Source of the DNA: Lineus longissimus
Taxonomy: Eukaryota > Nemertea > Pilidiophora > Heteronemertea > Lineidae
Assembly (NCBI RefSeq): GCF_910592395.1
Contig: NC_088308.1
Span: 2,912,001-2,976,000, forward strand
DNA length: 64,000 nucleotides
Reading direction: 5' to 3'
The notes beneath the pieces are model-generated. The model worked only from the letters and a program-made list of their open reading frames with translations, searched no databases and had not been told where the DNA came from. Shown piece by piece: positions 1 through 14,713 of the stretch (within the stretch, counting starts at the first letter, position 1; every line of letters starts with the position of its first letter). The position numbers and the translations under genes were made by a program.

Positions 1-250
1 GGACAGGTGTGATCTTTAATTGGTGGTGAGAGATTACAAGAACCCATTACATTTTTTGCCATGATGGATTTTTTTTAATACTAAATTCAGTAAGGGATTT
101 GAATCTAGTACTACTTCAGATTGACAGATTGTACCTGCTTTAATGACGGCTGGGAATGATACTGCAGACTATTTTTTATTGCTTGATATCAAAGCAAATT
201 TAAGGAATAAACAGCTTTTTTATATGAACCAACTTTATGCTAAAGAGGAC

Positions 251-706
251 CCGAAAAATAACACGGATGTTACATCAATAAAGCTCATATGTACTTCACT
301 GATGCCTATTCATGACACAACCCAACACTGATGTATCAGATTGGCTGGGGAAACTTTGCATCGAAATCGCATCGAGTGTCACCCAAACGAACCTGATACA
401 ATGTCAAGTTTGTCATCCCCCACTTGCACCAAATACTGGCATTTTTTACTAAAGAAGACACAAGATGAAAGGATATGGATGCAGCCTCAACAAACACTTA
501 TAAACATGGTACTCATATATCTTTCACCAGAATCCTTTTCAATGTCACCCAAATCAAACAAATCAGATGCAGTGCCATATACGTTTCCCCTTCTTGCACT
601 ATGAATATTGGTGCTACCCAACAAAGAAAGAAGGTGAACAATCCACATGTAACATCGATAAAGCTCATATGTACCTTACTCACGGTTATTTATGACGAAA
701 CTCAAG
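251..706 (+). repeat. degenerate direct duplication
   Basis: About 75 bp around 251-326 recurs diverged at 632-706. Both share AATAAAGCTCATATGTAC-type cores and similar flanks, about 380 bp apart. It reads as an old tandem duplication of a non-coding unit. Confidence 0.6.
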
Positions 707-2914
707 ACAATGTATCTGTTTGGTATAGGAACATCATATGCCATCACAGGGAAAATACTATACAAAAAACATAGATAAATTTCTGCTGCAGCCAATATTG
801 TTGACATCAGCAAACAAGGCCAAGTACTCCATGTCTGCTGTTGGAGGCTGAACGAGGCAGAATGTCAACATTGACAAATAACTTGAGGAATCTTTACGAA
901 CGTTGAGTTTCGGTACCAATGGCATCAAATCATATGAGGAAAATCTTTAGGGAAGAGCTGGATGAATGAAAATCAGTAATTTGGAACCAACATCAGTTTC
1001 CTTATTGGAGAAGGTGTCTCCTGATAGAAGTGTTCGCAAAGGCAGACACTGATGCATGTTCATTGAAAGAACAACTACACACCAAGGCAGCAGTGTTTGC
1101 ATAAACCGGTTGCTGTGGTGAGGTTACCAAGTGCCTGATATCGACAACTCTGCCAATGCCAGTGCCATTATCCTGTGCAATAAATCACAATCAGACTGAC
1201 AGAAACACACACAGTCATCAACCAACTACTAATTAAACGCACCAAAATTGATTTCCTAGATCAAACTCTTTGGCATAGACTTTGTTTCATTGGAGGAGGA
1301 GGTGAACTCTAGGAAATAAAGGTTGTTGTACTTTTCACAAACCTTTGTTCATTTTCTTCCAATACAAATACCACTCCAGATAGTAGTTTTTCACAAACCT
1401 CAAAGAACTTTTGCAAAAAAGCTTTCTTTCTATGAGTTTGCAGACAACCGACCGTTCAAAGTCAATTTCACATAAACGACCATTGTTTACCTTTGTTAGA
1501 ACGAACAGCAGACCCAATTCAAATTTGCAGATTTGCAACAGCACGAGATAATCCATTTATTGAGTTTGCTTCACCGAAAGAAGCTTTTAGATGAGATAGC
1601 ATGGTGTCAACATCTCCCTGAGCAATCTTATAGGTTAAAAGCAGCGATCCATCACCTATAATATACTAAGCAGTCACCAAAGCGAAGAAAGATATCTTCC
1701 TTGGGTGAAACAAGCAAGAAAAACCAGGAAAGGACAATTCTATTCTATTCCCTCTACTCAAAGTGATGACATTAATGTTCACCACATTTCACGATATCCA
1801 ACCTTCAACCAATATAGACCATCAAAGTGTCTTATATATCAGCATCTTCAGACCATATTCTTAGCATGTAAATGTTATGATCTTTGTTTATGCTTGGATT
1901 TATCTTTGAACTTATCCTGTCACACCTGTTCCCAAATTAGATAATCCACAGTAAAAAATGCCTCAAAGATGCACAAATAGACTACTTGTGCTATTATCGT
2001 CTCTTGTAGGATACGAATAGCATCAGTCCTCAGGATGATGGGCTTTGAACTACCTGAGTGTATGTGATCATTATTTTCATCATGTACATGACTTTCTGTT
2101 TTTCTCAATGCAAGGTGTATTGGACAACTTCAGGTTTACTTTGAACAGCAGATATACAGATAACTCTGCTTACTTAAATAAGAAATCAGGTTTCTGAGGT
2201 AAAAGCTATTTCAAAGTGGGTGAGTAACTGTTCATTTGGTCATCATTTGGCTTAAGGATGGTGCCAGAACTTATTAGCCTTTGGCTCCAGCATCAAATGG
2301 GAAAACCTTTCACATTATCATGACAGCTGTTAAGATGAATATTGCTAGCTGTTATACATATGATCCTGTCTCCTCCTAATAATGGGTTTCCTTTATCACG
2401 GTATATCCTACTTTCCGTCTCAAGTGGCGCGGTAACACATTCCTTTGATCACAGGGACCCCTAATGGCCATACCTGATCCTATTACAGCCGCCATTATAG
2501 GTGAATATGACGCTACTGATATATCATCATCGAAGATGTTGGGCACCCCTGGCAAGACATGAGATATCCGATGCACGATTAGCCTATTACAAAATGATGT
2601 TCATTTACGGATATTTATCAGCAGGAGATGATAGGACAAACTGTGGGGGCATAAAGAAAGTATGATCTCTCATGGGGTAGCACCACAGTAAGGATAGGTG
2701 ACAAAGGTCTGCCCAATACGCACTTGAGAGGAATATCGTTTTTGTGATATTTTGAAGAATTACTGCCAAACCAGCATTGATATAAAAATTTCGCTTTAAC
2801 ATCTATCAGATTATATATCTATCATCAATATCCCGCATTTTCAGCATTATATCACAAACAGTTTGCGGATGCAGACCACTTTAAAAATACTTTGTACCCA
2901 GGTAAACGAAACCT

Positions 2915-2995
2915 GCTCGTCTAACAGAAGACGACAGACGACGCCGGACGCCACGGTAATGTATAAGCTCCCCAGAGATGAGCTAACAACTCATA
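2915..2995 (+). mobile_element. degenerate Helentron-like 3' end
   Basis: GACGACAGACGACGCCGGAC, then GCCACGGTAATGTATAAGCTC with an AGCTC...GAGCT stem. Part is shared with 12213-12238 (GGACGCCAC-G-AT-AAGCTCC). A GACG-rich run before a terminal stem suggests another decayed HINE-type element. Confidence 0.35.
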
Positions 2996-5900
2996 CATTA
3001 CAGCATTTTCCCTACTAGCATTGGCTGATGTCACTGTCAGAAACTTCACCAATACAAAAGCCAATATCATTGTACATTACACCGCTATCATCACTGCCAA
3101 CAAAATTAATTTCGTCTGGAAGCTCAAGGACTCTTCTTATGTTTGATGGCAAACAAAATGCTCCTTGGGACTAATGCGTTTCACAAGTGTGGCTAGGACA
3201 TGCCATAATGATCAGGTAATATGCATTAAAATGAAAACATACATGAATATTCTGTTGTAAGCTGACACTCGAAAGTTCTGGCTAAGCGATCTGTTTTCAA
3301 AAACATGGCCTCACAGGGCTAGTGGACAGCACCAGGAACTGCTTGCTTTCAGACAGCATCATCAATGTGTTGTTCCTTTTAGCACAAATCAAGTTTTTAG
3401 AAAGTAACTAAGTACTTGATGGTTTCTCCAATGTCTCTTCCAACATCATCAACAGTTTCTGATATCACAACAAGGAGAAGGAATGTCAATGACACATTCA
3501 CTTCAATGAGTTTTTCACGCCTACCTCATGACTTGCAGGATATTTTAGAATATGAAACAGCCAGGGGCCATAGTGCTCACTAGTTGAACTTTGGATCAAT
3601 GATTTGCAAGTATAATTACAAAAGATGATCAGTGAACAGACAAGCAGACAAGATATGTCGAAACAGAACTGAGTAATAGGTAGACAATGAAAGCATCAGA
3701 AATTGGTTTCCTTTCAGGCAGATGAGGCAAGCCGTCCAATTCCAAGATGTTGGAATAAAGTATTTCCACAAAGTACTTGGGATCTCGCTTTGGCTGATAC
3801 AAATTCTCACTGACAGGGGATGAGCACCATTTGGCAAACACCCATTAGTGTTGATCATTTCATTGACAGGTCCATTACCCTGTTTGCTGAAACCAAGATC
3901 AGATTTCCCCCAAAAGTACATTTAATCCATTAGCCTATGAAAAGTTCAAAAGGTTTTGTACCAACTTTGTGACCAGTCAGGCAGGGATCCCTGATGGTAT
4001 AGGCCGATCAAGCTTTTCCAATGAATTCCACCAAAATCAAAAGCCGTTCGGCCTGCATCGTTATCCACAGCAGCTTTATAGGTAACATTGAAATGAGCAA
4101 TATCAAGGTTTTTATCTTAGTCATTTTTATGTAGTTTATAGAACAAGAATCCTTATCACTCCAACAATGAGAAACACAGAAGAAGCTGAAACAAATATTG
4201 ACACAGGCAGATCGGGCTGTGATCCGGAGCCAATCAAGGACGTTTCCCTCATTGCTGATTTTTGAATGTCAAAATCCCATCTAGTGAAAGTGACAACACA
4301 CCCGTATCTTTTTATGGGATAATTAGAGGACCGTAAAGCTGTCTAATATGCAAATCCCCATTACCATAGGTGATACTTCATCTAAAGGTATACTCTGATG
4401 GGTGATTAGTAGATAAAATGCTAATTAAGTGCCACTCAATTCTCATTGAATTTACATTTGCTTATGTCAAGTTAAGAAACTTTTATCGCTTGCTGACTCA
4501 ATTTCACATATACTTAGAAGACTCAAAGGATTGAGAAATTTCTTCATTGACTGAACTTAGAATCAACGTGATCCATGGTGTGGTCCAAATGGCTGGCACG
4601 ATATAAATGGCCATCACACATCCAAACCGATATTCTCTAGATTTTGTGGAAGGACTTCCTGAAAAGTGCAACAAAACCTTAGATACTCTTAACTGTCAAT
4701 ACTGGCCCCAGCAGCCAATAACTCCCACCACTTCCCCTTTAATCATGTTAACTCAAGAGCAACATCATGTATCTGATATACATTGTCATGCCTCTTGCTT
4801 GACAGCATACCCAACACCCACTTCTATAATGTACTTCCTTGATGATACGCAATGCCAGGAAATTGTGCGCAAAAAGGAAGACACTTCAATCATTATTTCA
4901 TACTTGTTGTCAACTTCACATCTCCTAGCTTTAGAATGCCACTTAGAGTTGTAAAGAATGAAGAAAAACCCCAATCGTCTTGTTTACTTGTTAAGGCAAG
5001 ATGAAATAAATTCATAGTTCTTCTCTGTACTACACTTGGGGCTATATCATATCAATCAAGTCACTTTATTCTTTTGTTTGTATTTTCAAAGTGTCATTAT
5101 AAGATACAGAAGCTGGGTGATGACGAACTTCGCAATCTCACAACAGGTCAAAAATCAAGCATTTGCCGGTGACACTGCAAGAGTAGAATTACAACCAGGA
5201 AGACTCCGTCTCCTTCTGTATTAAGGAACTACTTTCTTTTCCATCCAGGAGTCATGGATATCCAGTTGACAGAGTAGCCAACTTGAAAGCTTTGAGGCAC
5301 GCTACCAAAATCTGATGTACATGTCCAAAGGTTTAGGGAAATACTCATGATAATGGGAATAGCTAGACTGTAAGAGAACAGTTCATGTTAATATTTCTAC
5401 AATATCGAACCCATTAGCTTTTTTCAACTTTCCAATGAGAAACCAGATTTTCCTCTTATCAAGCCTTCCACTTGAAAATGTTTCTCGACTGAAGTTCAAT
5501 TTAGTCGGATACAAAAGTAGGGAACAAATATTTACTCCACGCAGCCACTTTAAAATGAATCAATATCTCCAATCTTTAACCTACCTATAAGACATCAAAA
5601 AATAACATTCATTTGAAAAATCATCCATACCTCTAACATCACATTAAGTTACATCACACAGCGCACTAAGTAATGAGCCTTTAAAAGGAAATTACGAAAA
5701 GGCTGCAGAGAAATTTGATGAAAATGTCATCGTCTTTGAAGACGGATTACTTCCTCTTATTCTAGGATGAAATGGAGGGTGCATCGATTTTCAAAATTGA
5801 CTATCTCGATGTGTCAAGGGAAGATGATTGGATTATAATTATGATAACTTCGTCTCGCATCTTATATGACTTATTACCAGTCCCCCCTTCTGAGATTTGA

Positions 5901-8900
5901 ATGAGTTTTCTACACTAAAGATCTGAGTGGTAAATGGAAGCCGCCTGAAGAGCCATATTTGGGAGGCGGTTGAGACCTTGGCAAATTTCAGATGTAAAGT
6001 GGTGTTGTGATGCATTCCAGAACCACCCATCGTACAGTAGCTCATCTCAGAGAAGAGACCAACTCTTCAAATCCACAACCAACCCTTTGAGTAAGATTGC
6101 TTGAGGCTGATCCATCCTCTCAAATTATAATGACATGACCTCACACCGATGGGCTCGGGCCACTTGTAAAATTCAAGGTGACATCTTGCTCGAGCATATT
6201 ATCGTTGATTTTCCTCGTGAAATCTTGTGGAAGATTCGTTATGATCACCTTGGGACCCTGGCGCTGACGTCGGTCAATACTTGAGATCACACCATGTCAG
6301 AATCAAGGCCTCACGAGGTTCAACGGGCAAAGATTAATGGAACCGTCAATAGAGGATTTCAGTAAGCGCCTCTGTGTCTTGTGGGGATTTGTGGTACATA
6401 AATGCTATGTTTTAAACATCACACTCTTCTGTATGCTCAGCGTAATCTTTACCACCATAACTATCCAAAGGAACAACTTCTATGAAGCTAGCATTTTTTT
6501 CCTGGTGATACAACATACTGCACGCAGTTGAATAACTTGGATTGGAACCAACGTCCACTTGTCCAAATGCCATGCATTCCAACTATTGCACAGCATTACT
6601 TATAAATCACCAAGATTCATATCCATAATAATACATACTTTTACCGCAAAATAATGGCAGCATAACACTATGAGATGACCAGTCTTAATATTCTCTTCTC
6701 CTACAAAGGATGCTGGCACTGTATCAAAAGAATTGTTTGTTTCCATGACAAACAGCAAAGAAGGATAGTTCTCTCTGCAAGCACTTCAGAGAATACTGCC
6801 CGAGATGGTTTATTGTCACACAAAAAAACGATTTCTCAAAAACGTCAAATGAGACTGAAGGAATGTGGTACGAAGATTACATTCATCAGACCAAACCCGA
6901 ACGGCTTACTCAAGCTATGCCATGGCAAAGAGGCTTACCAGTTGAACGCATGTTCAAATAGGAGGAAGATTAACCCTGTGCCAGAGTCTTGATGGAAAGC
7001 GTGTTTCTTGATGACATGGCAACCAACTGAACGAGGGTGATAGTCCAAATATCAGGCTGGAGGAAGGAAGAATGCAAGCTTTTGTCAAACGTCATCCAAT
7101 GCTGTGAAAGAAGTGTGACCCTGGAGAAGACTTTGTGTAGCTTGAAGAAAAAGTATAACATTCATATGAACATCCCATATGTCCTGAGGACAAATCCATG
7201 TGTAGCTTTCCTGATGCTTTTCATGGATTATGAATAACTTGTCACTGCAGAAGTCACAATGAGCAATGACACTACCACTTCATGTCAGCTTCAGTTTGCC
7301 AATTGTGTCAAAAAAGCATTGATAAAGAATCGAGGTAGCCTTAGAAATGGTTCGTTGTCTCTTATACGCCAGAGACAAGGATGATGCCACGACACTCACA
7401 GATACTTCAAATCCTTTCCACGATTTTGTAACATCAAGATTCATTTAGCTGTATCTGACGGGTATACTCATCTCAGCATCTTGCCACTGACACTTCTCGT
7501 TAACAGGCCCTAATGGTTTCTTGACCTTCTCAGCCTGTCAGCCCCGATCCATGCAGTTAAAACCATTAACGGCACACTCTGCTACCACTTTCACTCTTTC
7601 TTACCAATTGAGTACCAATTAGATGTAAAATGAATTGTCCAATTCAATAGACATGAGCCCCATCTTGAGAAAGATCATCTGCTACCATAACTGTGAGTAA
7701 CTGAATAGGGGATGATAATGCTGGGGCTACAGATTGGCTGATGGATTCGGCCATAATGGAAAGTGCCCAATTTGGATTTCCATTATATCTTCTTAAAAAT
7801 ATCATGTGGGAAGATTGATTAGGGCTGGCAGAAGGGACATTAGGCAAGTAAATCTGACGATTATGATACATTTATAGTTTATGGGTATTCTTCTAGAACG
7901 GACACAAGTTTAGGCAAGGGCGTACATTCCTAAAGACTGAGCAATGGACAAAAATGACCAACCAGCGACTGCTTATTTTTATCTTGACCGATCGCCTGAG
8001 GATTTGATGGTCACAAAATTTTGAAAGGATCTCTTGTCTTCAGGCAGGGTTTGATCCACCAGGTCGCTGAGATTGTTGCATGCAGAAGGTCACAGGTCAC
8101 AGTGATTATAATCACTCGTTGCAGGGATGCTTTAGGGGATTTATTCCCTGGAGACATTTAAAGGCACTGTGTGTCCTGTAGCTGATATCGTAAACCACCC
8201 TGTAACAGATATCAGAAGAGCCCTTTCCATAACTGATTAGTCATCTGAGAAATCTGACAGCCATATATTGGTAAATCTATGTGATGTCCAAGAGTAGGCA
8301 TTCCGAATATATAACAAGAACAATCCATCACATGTCCCCGGGGGACATGACCCGTCCCAATATAATGATTGTTCAGCAACATCATACAAAGGAAATGACA
8401 ATCAGATTCACATCACAGGGGCGAATGGTATCAGAGGTGTTGGGAGCTTGGTCAATATTGTCTCTGATGAAATATACAAGGGGCTGGACGGTGGTGTTTG
8501 CCCAGACAGCCTGGGGCCGGAATCACATAAATGGTAAAGACCGGTAGCCCGTGAGGAATTAACTGCTGTTGACAGTGGATAACGTGGTGACGGTGTAGGA
8601 CAGCGATACCCATCAAGGAGAAGGGACATGTATTCTCGAACATAATGTATCCTTCTCCCATCAAACACAGGTCAATTGAGCAGCTCAGTTATCATCAGCT
8701 CAGTTATCATCATCAGATTCTCCTTTCCTTGTCTAACGACTCTAATTTAGTCCATTCAGCAACTTCACTCCACCAGCAAGCTGACAGGCAAACATTTGCC
8801 TCCAGAGGGAGACACACTCAAATGGATTCCAGCTGCTTTCATCCAAGACCTGATCCATTCCGCATCCTCACTAACTGTCTAAGCATCCCTCAAAACATCA

Positions 8901-11900
8901 CTTATCACTGTCAGGAAGGCGTCTCGTGGGGGCATGTGCTGGAACTGGATCAACAGGAGCGGAAAGGATTGTTATTTGACCCATTGTGCTCTCATCTATC
9001 ATGTGGGTGACTCTAATGATTACTTTCTCATCCACAGTGGCATGTTTTGTCACTTAATCAAAAATAAGGCAAGGCGTGTTGAGCTGGTGAACAGCTGATT
9101 TGGCTCATGGTCCTGTAATATGTCATGGTGTTGGTATTATTGACCTCTTGGAATTCAACTTATAGGCTCACATAGAGCACAAACGTGCAATCTTTCCGAT
9201 ACATTTCTCATTCGGGTCTAGGCAGGATTTCTCTTGACAGACAGCATTGTTTCCCTATTGACACATACTCACTTAAACTTTCATATGATAGTTTGACAAT
9301 ATACTTCTCCATGGACAAGTTATTAATCCTGCTCCCGAGGCGAGAAACCGTATCAACATGAAAATCCCGCTGAATCTGTTTTCACGACATGACTGAATAA
9401 ACACATGGTTATTCTAACCCTATTATCCACTGCTATCTTGATTTGGTCTACTAGTTGCCCAACAGCGATGAGAAACAATGGCATCAAATGGATACTACGT
9501 GATGAGTATGTTTTAGTATGAGGGCGAGTGGTCGATGCCTTGACAAACCCCACAAGAGCGAAACAAGGCATGACACCAGCTCCGACCAAAAACCAGACAG
9601 GATTTCTGGATAGACACCCACATTTTAGCAGGATTCCGGGCAAAGCCCCGGCAACGCGACAATTCAACCTCGGTCCCATGAGTGGTCGTGTTGCCGGGGT
9701 TCCACTGTATGTATAAAATACTTGCCACTATTCACACTTGTACAAGGAAGGCCTATACTTACAGACAGTGTTTCCTCTTCTGCATCTCACATTGAGACAA
9801 CCAATTTGATCCCCTAACTTCTCCCTTTTGTACCCCTTATAGAACGCAGCAGCTAATTCATTCCTGCACTCCCCACAGATATTAGAGGAAAAGAGAATCC
9901 TAAAGAATCCTCAGATCTAATGGCATGCATTATTTATTCATTTCTATCAATTCTTACAAATCATCCCATCTTTGTTGTCTTTTTTAATGGATTGTGATAA
10001 TTGTGAGTCGTGAATTATAGAATGAGGGAGTTCACCTCTACAAAATGCATTTCCTCTGAGGAATGTCAAATAGTCATCATCAAATGGAATTTATTCCCAT
10101 CAGATCCAATTCTCCATCATTCTGAAGTTTGTCTTCTTGCATATTCAGGATGGATGCAGGTGGGAACTTTGTGGAAAATGTTGCATGTGACAGCATCATG
10201 ACTACGGTTAAGAGGATTTCAAGGTCACTGAGAGTGCTGGAAGAAGTTTTTAAAGATAAGCTTGATAGGATACAATTTTCTAGACAGGGTACTCTCATCA
10301 CTGTTCAGTCTTTTGTACGGAAATTGTGAGCGGCAGAGGGATTCTATTTCAAACTACAATAGGTGATATCACTGACCTCAGCAGGAGCAGTTAGCTTCAT
10401 CCAACAAAACCATCTCCAACGAGAACAGGTTGGAACTCTAGATGATATTATTGATCAAAGCAAATAGGCTGACCATTATTGGTTCTCCGCGGTTCGGCCA
10501 GCTATAACACCTTACGAGCTGAGCTGGTTAGGCAGGAGGCAAGGTCAATACTGGTTACTATATGGTGAGCCGTCAGTACAATTGACAAGTTGAGATGATA
10601 TTAGGGCATTGATCTCGACTACCAGGGGGATCCAGGAGCCAGAAAAAGAGGGGGCTTGCACTGGACTTCTCATCAAAATTCCTGGTGATTTCCAGTTATC
10701 AGGATTCAGACTGCACAAAGTAACAAACAGTACAGTATGGAGTAGCAGACTGTTTGAATAGGGTAACATACGATACCATGAAAATCATTTGAGATGGAAA
10801 TTTACTGACACTTTGGCGCCCATGTTCCAACTTGAAGTCATTCATGATGTTGATTCCAAAATCCTTCTATTTACTGAACTATCATTCTGGCAATATTACT
10901 CACAAAAAGTGACGAGCAAATATTAAAATGTGCACCAGTTCTCAGAAACTGTGTTTGCTAAAAACTTCAAGCGCAGTGCAGCACCTCAATGTCCCCTTTA
11001 AGTGTAGTAGCTGATGAAAAATTGTATCAATTTCAGCAAAAGATTATTGGTCCAACTGAGCAAACACACAAAATACATTACAATTAGCATATGAAAAATG
11101 ATTTTGCTAAATGTACATGTCCCAAAGTGTTAGGCAAATAAGACAAATAAAGTCAAGACAACTTCTGTAGTATTATACTTAGTAAGGGTTGGATGAAAAT
11201 ATTGTACGTATCATGAGCAGCAAATGTATGGCGACTCAGATCAAGCTTGTGTGAGATGTTATGATGAAGTTGATAAGAGATCCGAAATATATGTAAATTA
11301 TGAATCAGATTGGTCTGTCAAGGCAGAGTAAATCTCACATTTATGTCAGCCTGCTGCATCCGAAGACAGTCAGAATAGCAATGGAAATGTCACGCTAGCC
11401 AAACCGGGCGATATCAATCATTGCAGCAACAGATTCTTATCTGAAAATGCAGTTGGTTTGCACTTCCAGATGCATCCCAGAACCACCCTTAACTGTGGAA
11501 TCAAACTATAAATAGCAGCTGTGATTATTCCTAGTTCCCCCCTTAAGGATTCTTCATCATGAATCCAACAACATTCACCTCACTCCTTTACCCCAGTCTA
11601 CCAGTCCACAGTGTTATTTACTGCATCTCCAGCCAACCTCAGCACCTAATCAAGCAGAGGCAATGAAGAAGTCCTCATCCCCACCGCCTCCTGATGAATT
11701 TCACTTCTAGACACCTTAATGAACATTTGCCAGGAGATGGATGGTCCAATTGCTTCATCTTTCGTATGCAGATAACGGTCTCTCGTGGAACACCCAGCGC
11801 CATGCGAGGTTTATCAATAATAAAGTACCAGGACACTCCAAGATTGCCTTGTGTGGGACAGAATTAAATGAGGTAACAAATTTGCTTGTTCTTTTGTGTC

Positions 11901-12179
11901 CTGCTTCAAAGTGAAAGCGATCGAAAGAAGGAGATATTTTTCTTCCGTTGCTGCAAATTGCAACAGCATTAAAACTTGTTACTGCCACCTGCTCCATTTC
12001 CATCCACCTTGCACACCTTTTGAGTGTTGTGGGGTAGTTTGATCTACCCAAGTTGATCTGACTGCCTGAGACCAGAAAACAGGTCAAAAAGCAAAAACAA
12101 AAGATAAATCCAGGCAACACCGCCCACAGCTACCATTGCATCAGGTTTTCGACCATCTCGCCCCAGCGATTATGGAACG

Positions 12180-12240
12180 TTGTCTACTAACGGATGGTGA
12201 CAACAACGACTGACGATGGACGCCACAGCATTAAGCTCCA
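12180..12240 (+). mobile_element. degenerate Helentron-like 3' remnant
   Basis: GACGATGGACGCCACAGC then ATTAAGCTCC, related to the sequence at 2931-2973. No complete hairpin is left. Low certainty. Confidence 0.3.
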
Positions 12241-14602
12241 AATGTGCTTAAAGACTAGTACAAATAGGTCCAGCTCCAGCTGTCATGGAGGAAGCAAGAA
12301 GATAAAATAATATACCCCAAACCTTCCTTTGAGCATGTCAGTTGGAAAAGATGAGGCAATTTCTTTGGCAAATTCACTCAACGCATCCATTTATCTAACT
12401 ACCAGACCACACAGGGCAATGAAAAACATTATTTCTATTCACATACTAACAAAAGAAAGTATCTGAGTTTCCTTGGGAAATGCTATAGAAGATGTAAGCT
12501 GGTTGATATTTCCACGAGGGACTATCAGAAACTGTTGAATGACACTATCACCTAAATGGAGAAAAAAAAGAACTACTCCCTTGGGCAGACGTAAAAGTGT
12601 TTAGCCGAGACCTCCATCGATCACAATAAAGATTCACCGTCATGGCACACCACGAGGAACCAGCTAGAATTCTCAAGACAATGACGAGCACAGAGTTGCT
12701 TTAAGTGTACCTAAATACGAACACTGCAATATGTAGGTTTTCTCAAGCAAACTTAGATTGACACTGAGCCTGAAAAAGCAGATATGGCAAAAAGAAGGAG
12801 AAGCCTCAAGGGCTTGATAGTAGTATCCCTAAAATATGCTTCAAGGAAAGGGTTTGGTAAGGGTTACCCTGATAGAGCCTTTAGGCAGCGATGACCATTT
12901 TTGGAGAATTTGTCAGGGCTTCTGCAATTGAACCGCTTTCAGTTTATCTTAAATGAGGTTGCCTCATTCGTTTTATACTCTGCTTCATTGAGTTGACAAT
13001 TAAAAGGGAACATTTTTATTCTAACCACAAGTCAATTCTGTCCCAAATGTGTCTTGACGATATTGGAGATGAGCAAAGGAACCATGGGTTAAGCTATGAG
13101 CACACTAGAGTAGATGTTGGCGAGACCTCACCCCTGTGTGCTCCCAGCTTTAGTAATGAGATTATACATGGTGCAAAACTTACAAGGTCCAGAAAGCCAA
13201 GTATTGCCACAACCTGTTGACTGTAGTCATATTGGAAACTGTTCTGCTCGGAGATTAGATGAGCGTTTCTTGAGATGGAGTGTGTAATTGAATCAGTACC
13301 ATACCGGAGTGGTTTCAACACCTCAAAGCGCTGGCGGAATTGATATGCTAGTGGCACAACATCCTTGGGCGAACTCTGTCCCTACTATTGTAACCACAGC
13401 GACATACACAAGACTTTATTGAATTTCCGACAGCGCGGCCAATAATATGAGCCTGATGAGTGATAAAATGGAATCGTTGACAACATTCAAGATTGGGCAC
13501 GATTCCTAACAAGTAACTTATTGCTTCACTGCGGATACAAATATCACTTGTTGTGTGGTGAATGTTGATGATGATGGGACCGATTTAGGTAGGCAAAGGG
13601 TGATCCTAATAGGATACTGGATAGCATGGTTAATCAGCAAGGATGGAAAAACTGTGTCCCTGAATAGATAAAGGTGCTCTGTGCAGGGACTGACATGACA
13701 ATTTCATTAATGGCTTGGCTGAAGGGGAACCATGTTACAAATAGGAATTAGCTTTCTTGTCAGTGTCGAAGGGAAACTGTTAGCTTTAGGTGCAGTATTT
13801 CAGAGGTAAATCTGCATTGAACATACACATTATATTAGTAACCAAGTCCAAAAGAGAGGCAATCTACATGAGATGATGTTAAACAACACAGAGATTGTTT
13901 TCTTGCATCACTTTAAACTTGTGTACTGTTGTTCATGATGTACGTCTATGGGAAAAGTGCAGTTTTCATAAGAGATTGTATGAGTCAAATTTGAACCGTT
14001 AGAAGCAAATTGTTCTGCTGATTCGACAGAAACTTGGGCAATCCTTCTATGGTAATTGAGTCTTTTGGTGTCTACTCTCTCAGATCATAATTTACTCAGG
14101 TAAAAGGAGAGACCAACATTAGTTACCAACTAAGGAATGAACGTCAAGCCGACATAAAGGGTTAACTTATCCGAGGTCTCCAAACTCTGATTCAGGAGGC
14201 ACTTGAATTGATAGATACATCTAGTATTACAAGCCCAAAGCAGCGACTCTGTCACGAACCCACACATTTATCAAAACAACCTATGAATTATTCATTTTTA
14301 ATAAACTTAAGTGTCGCTGTGTGTGATGGAAATCTGAGGACTGGGATGACGTAGGAGACCATGTAGTAATTAGTTGATAACTATTCCATGATACAAGGAG
14401 GTGTATGCTGAAAGCTACTAATATCTAGTTTAATTTGGTAATATACCAACGGCTTATAGTACTTCCGCTTCTCAACACATCTTGTTCACTTTTGGATGAT
14501 TTTTGTTTTGAGTGCAAAATCTTGGGAAGAACTGATCTAACAATGGTTTGAGCCATCTCAACCACCAAGGTTTTTGCATCATATCAAGATTTCAAGAGAT
14601 AT

Positions 14603-14713
14603 ACTTCAAAGTTGAATTTTTTCATAAGTTCAAAATTCTGAAAAAAATTTCAAATCTGAAAAAAATTTTGAAAAAAATATTTGGACTTCAAAGTTGAATT
14701 TTTTCATAAGTTC
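14603..14713 (+). repeat. 29-bp perfect direct repeat flanking an A-rich core
   Basis: Identical 29-mers (ACTTCAAAGTTGAATTTTTT then CATAAGTTC) occur at 14603-14631 and 14685-14713. Between them lie imperfect CTGAAAAAAATTT-like units. Confidence 0.85.

Noticed and set aside
9353-9728. Overlapping ORFs on both strands with Cys/Gly-rich composition
   Set aside because: They come from a short GC-rich stretch with CCGGGG palindromes and lack splice sites, motifs or codon bias.
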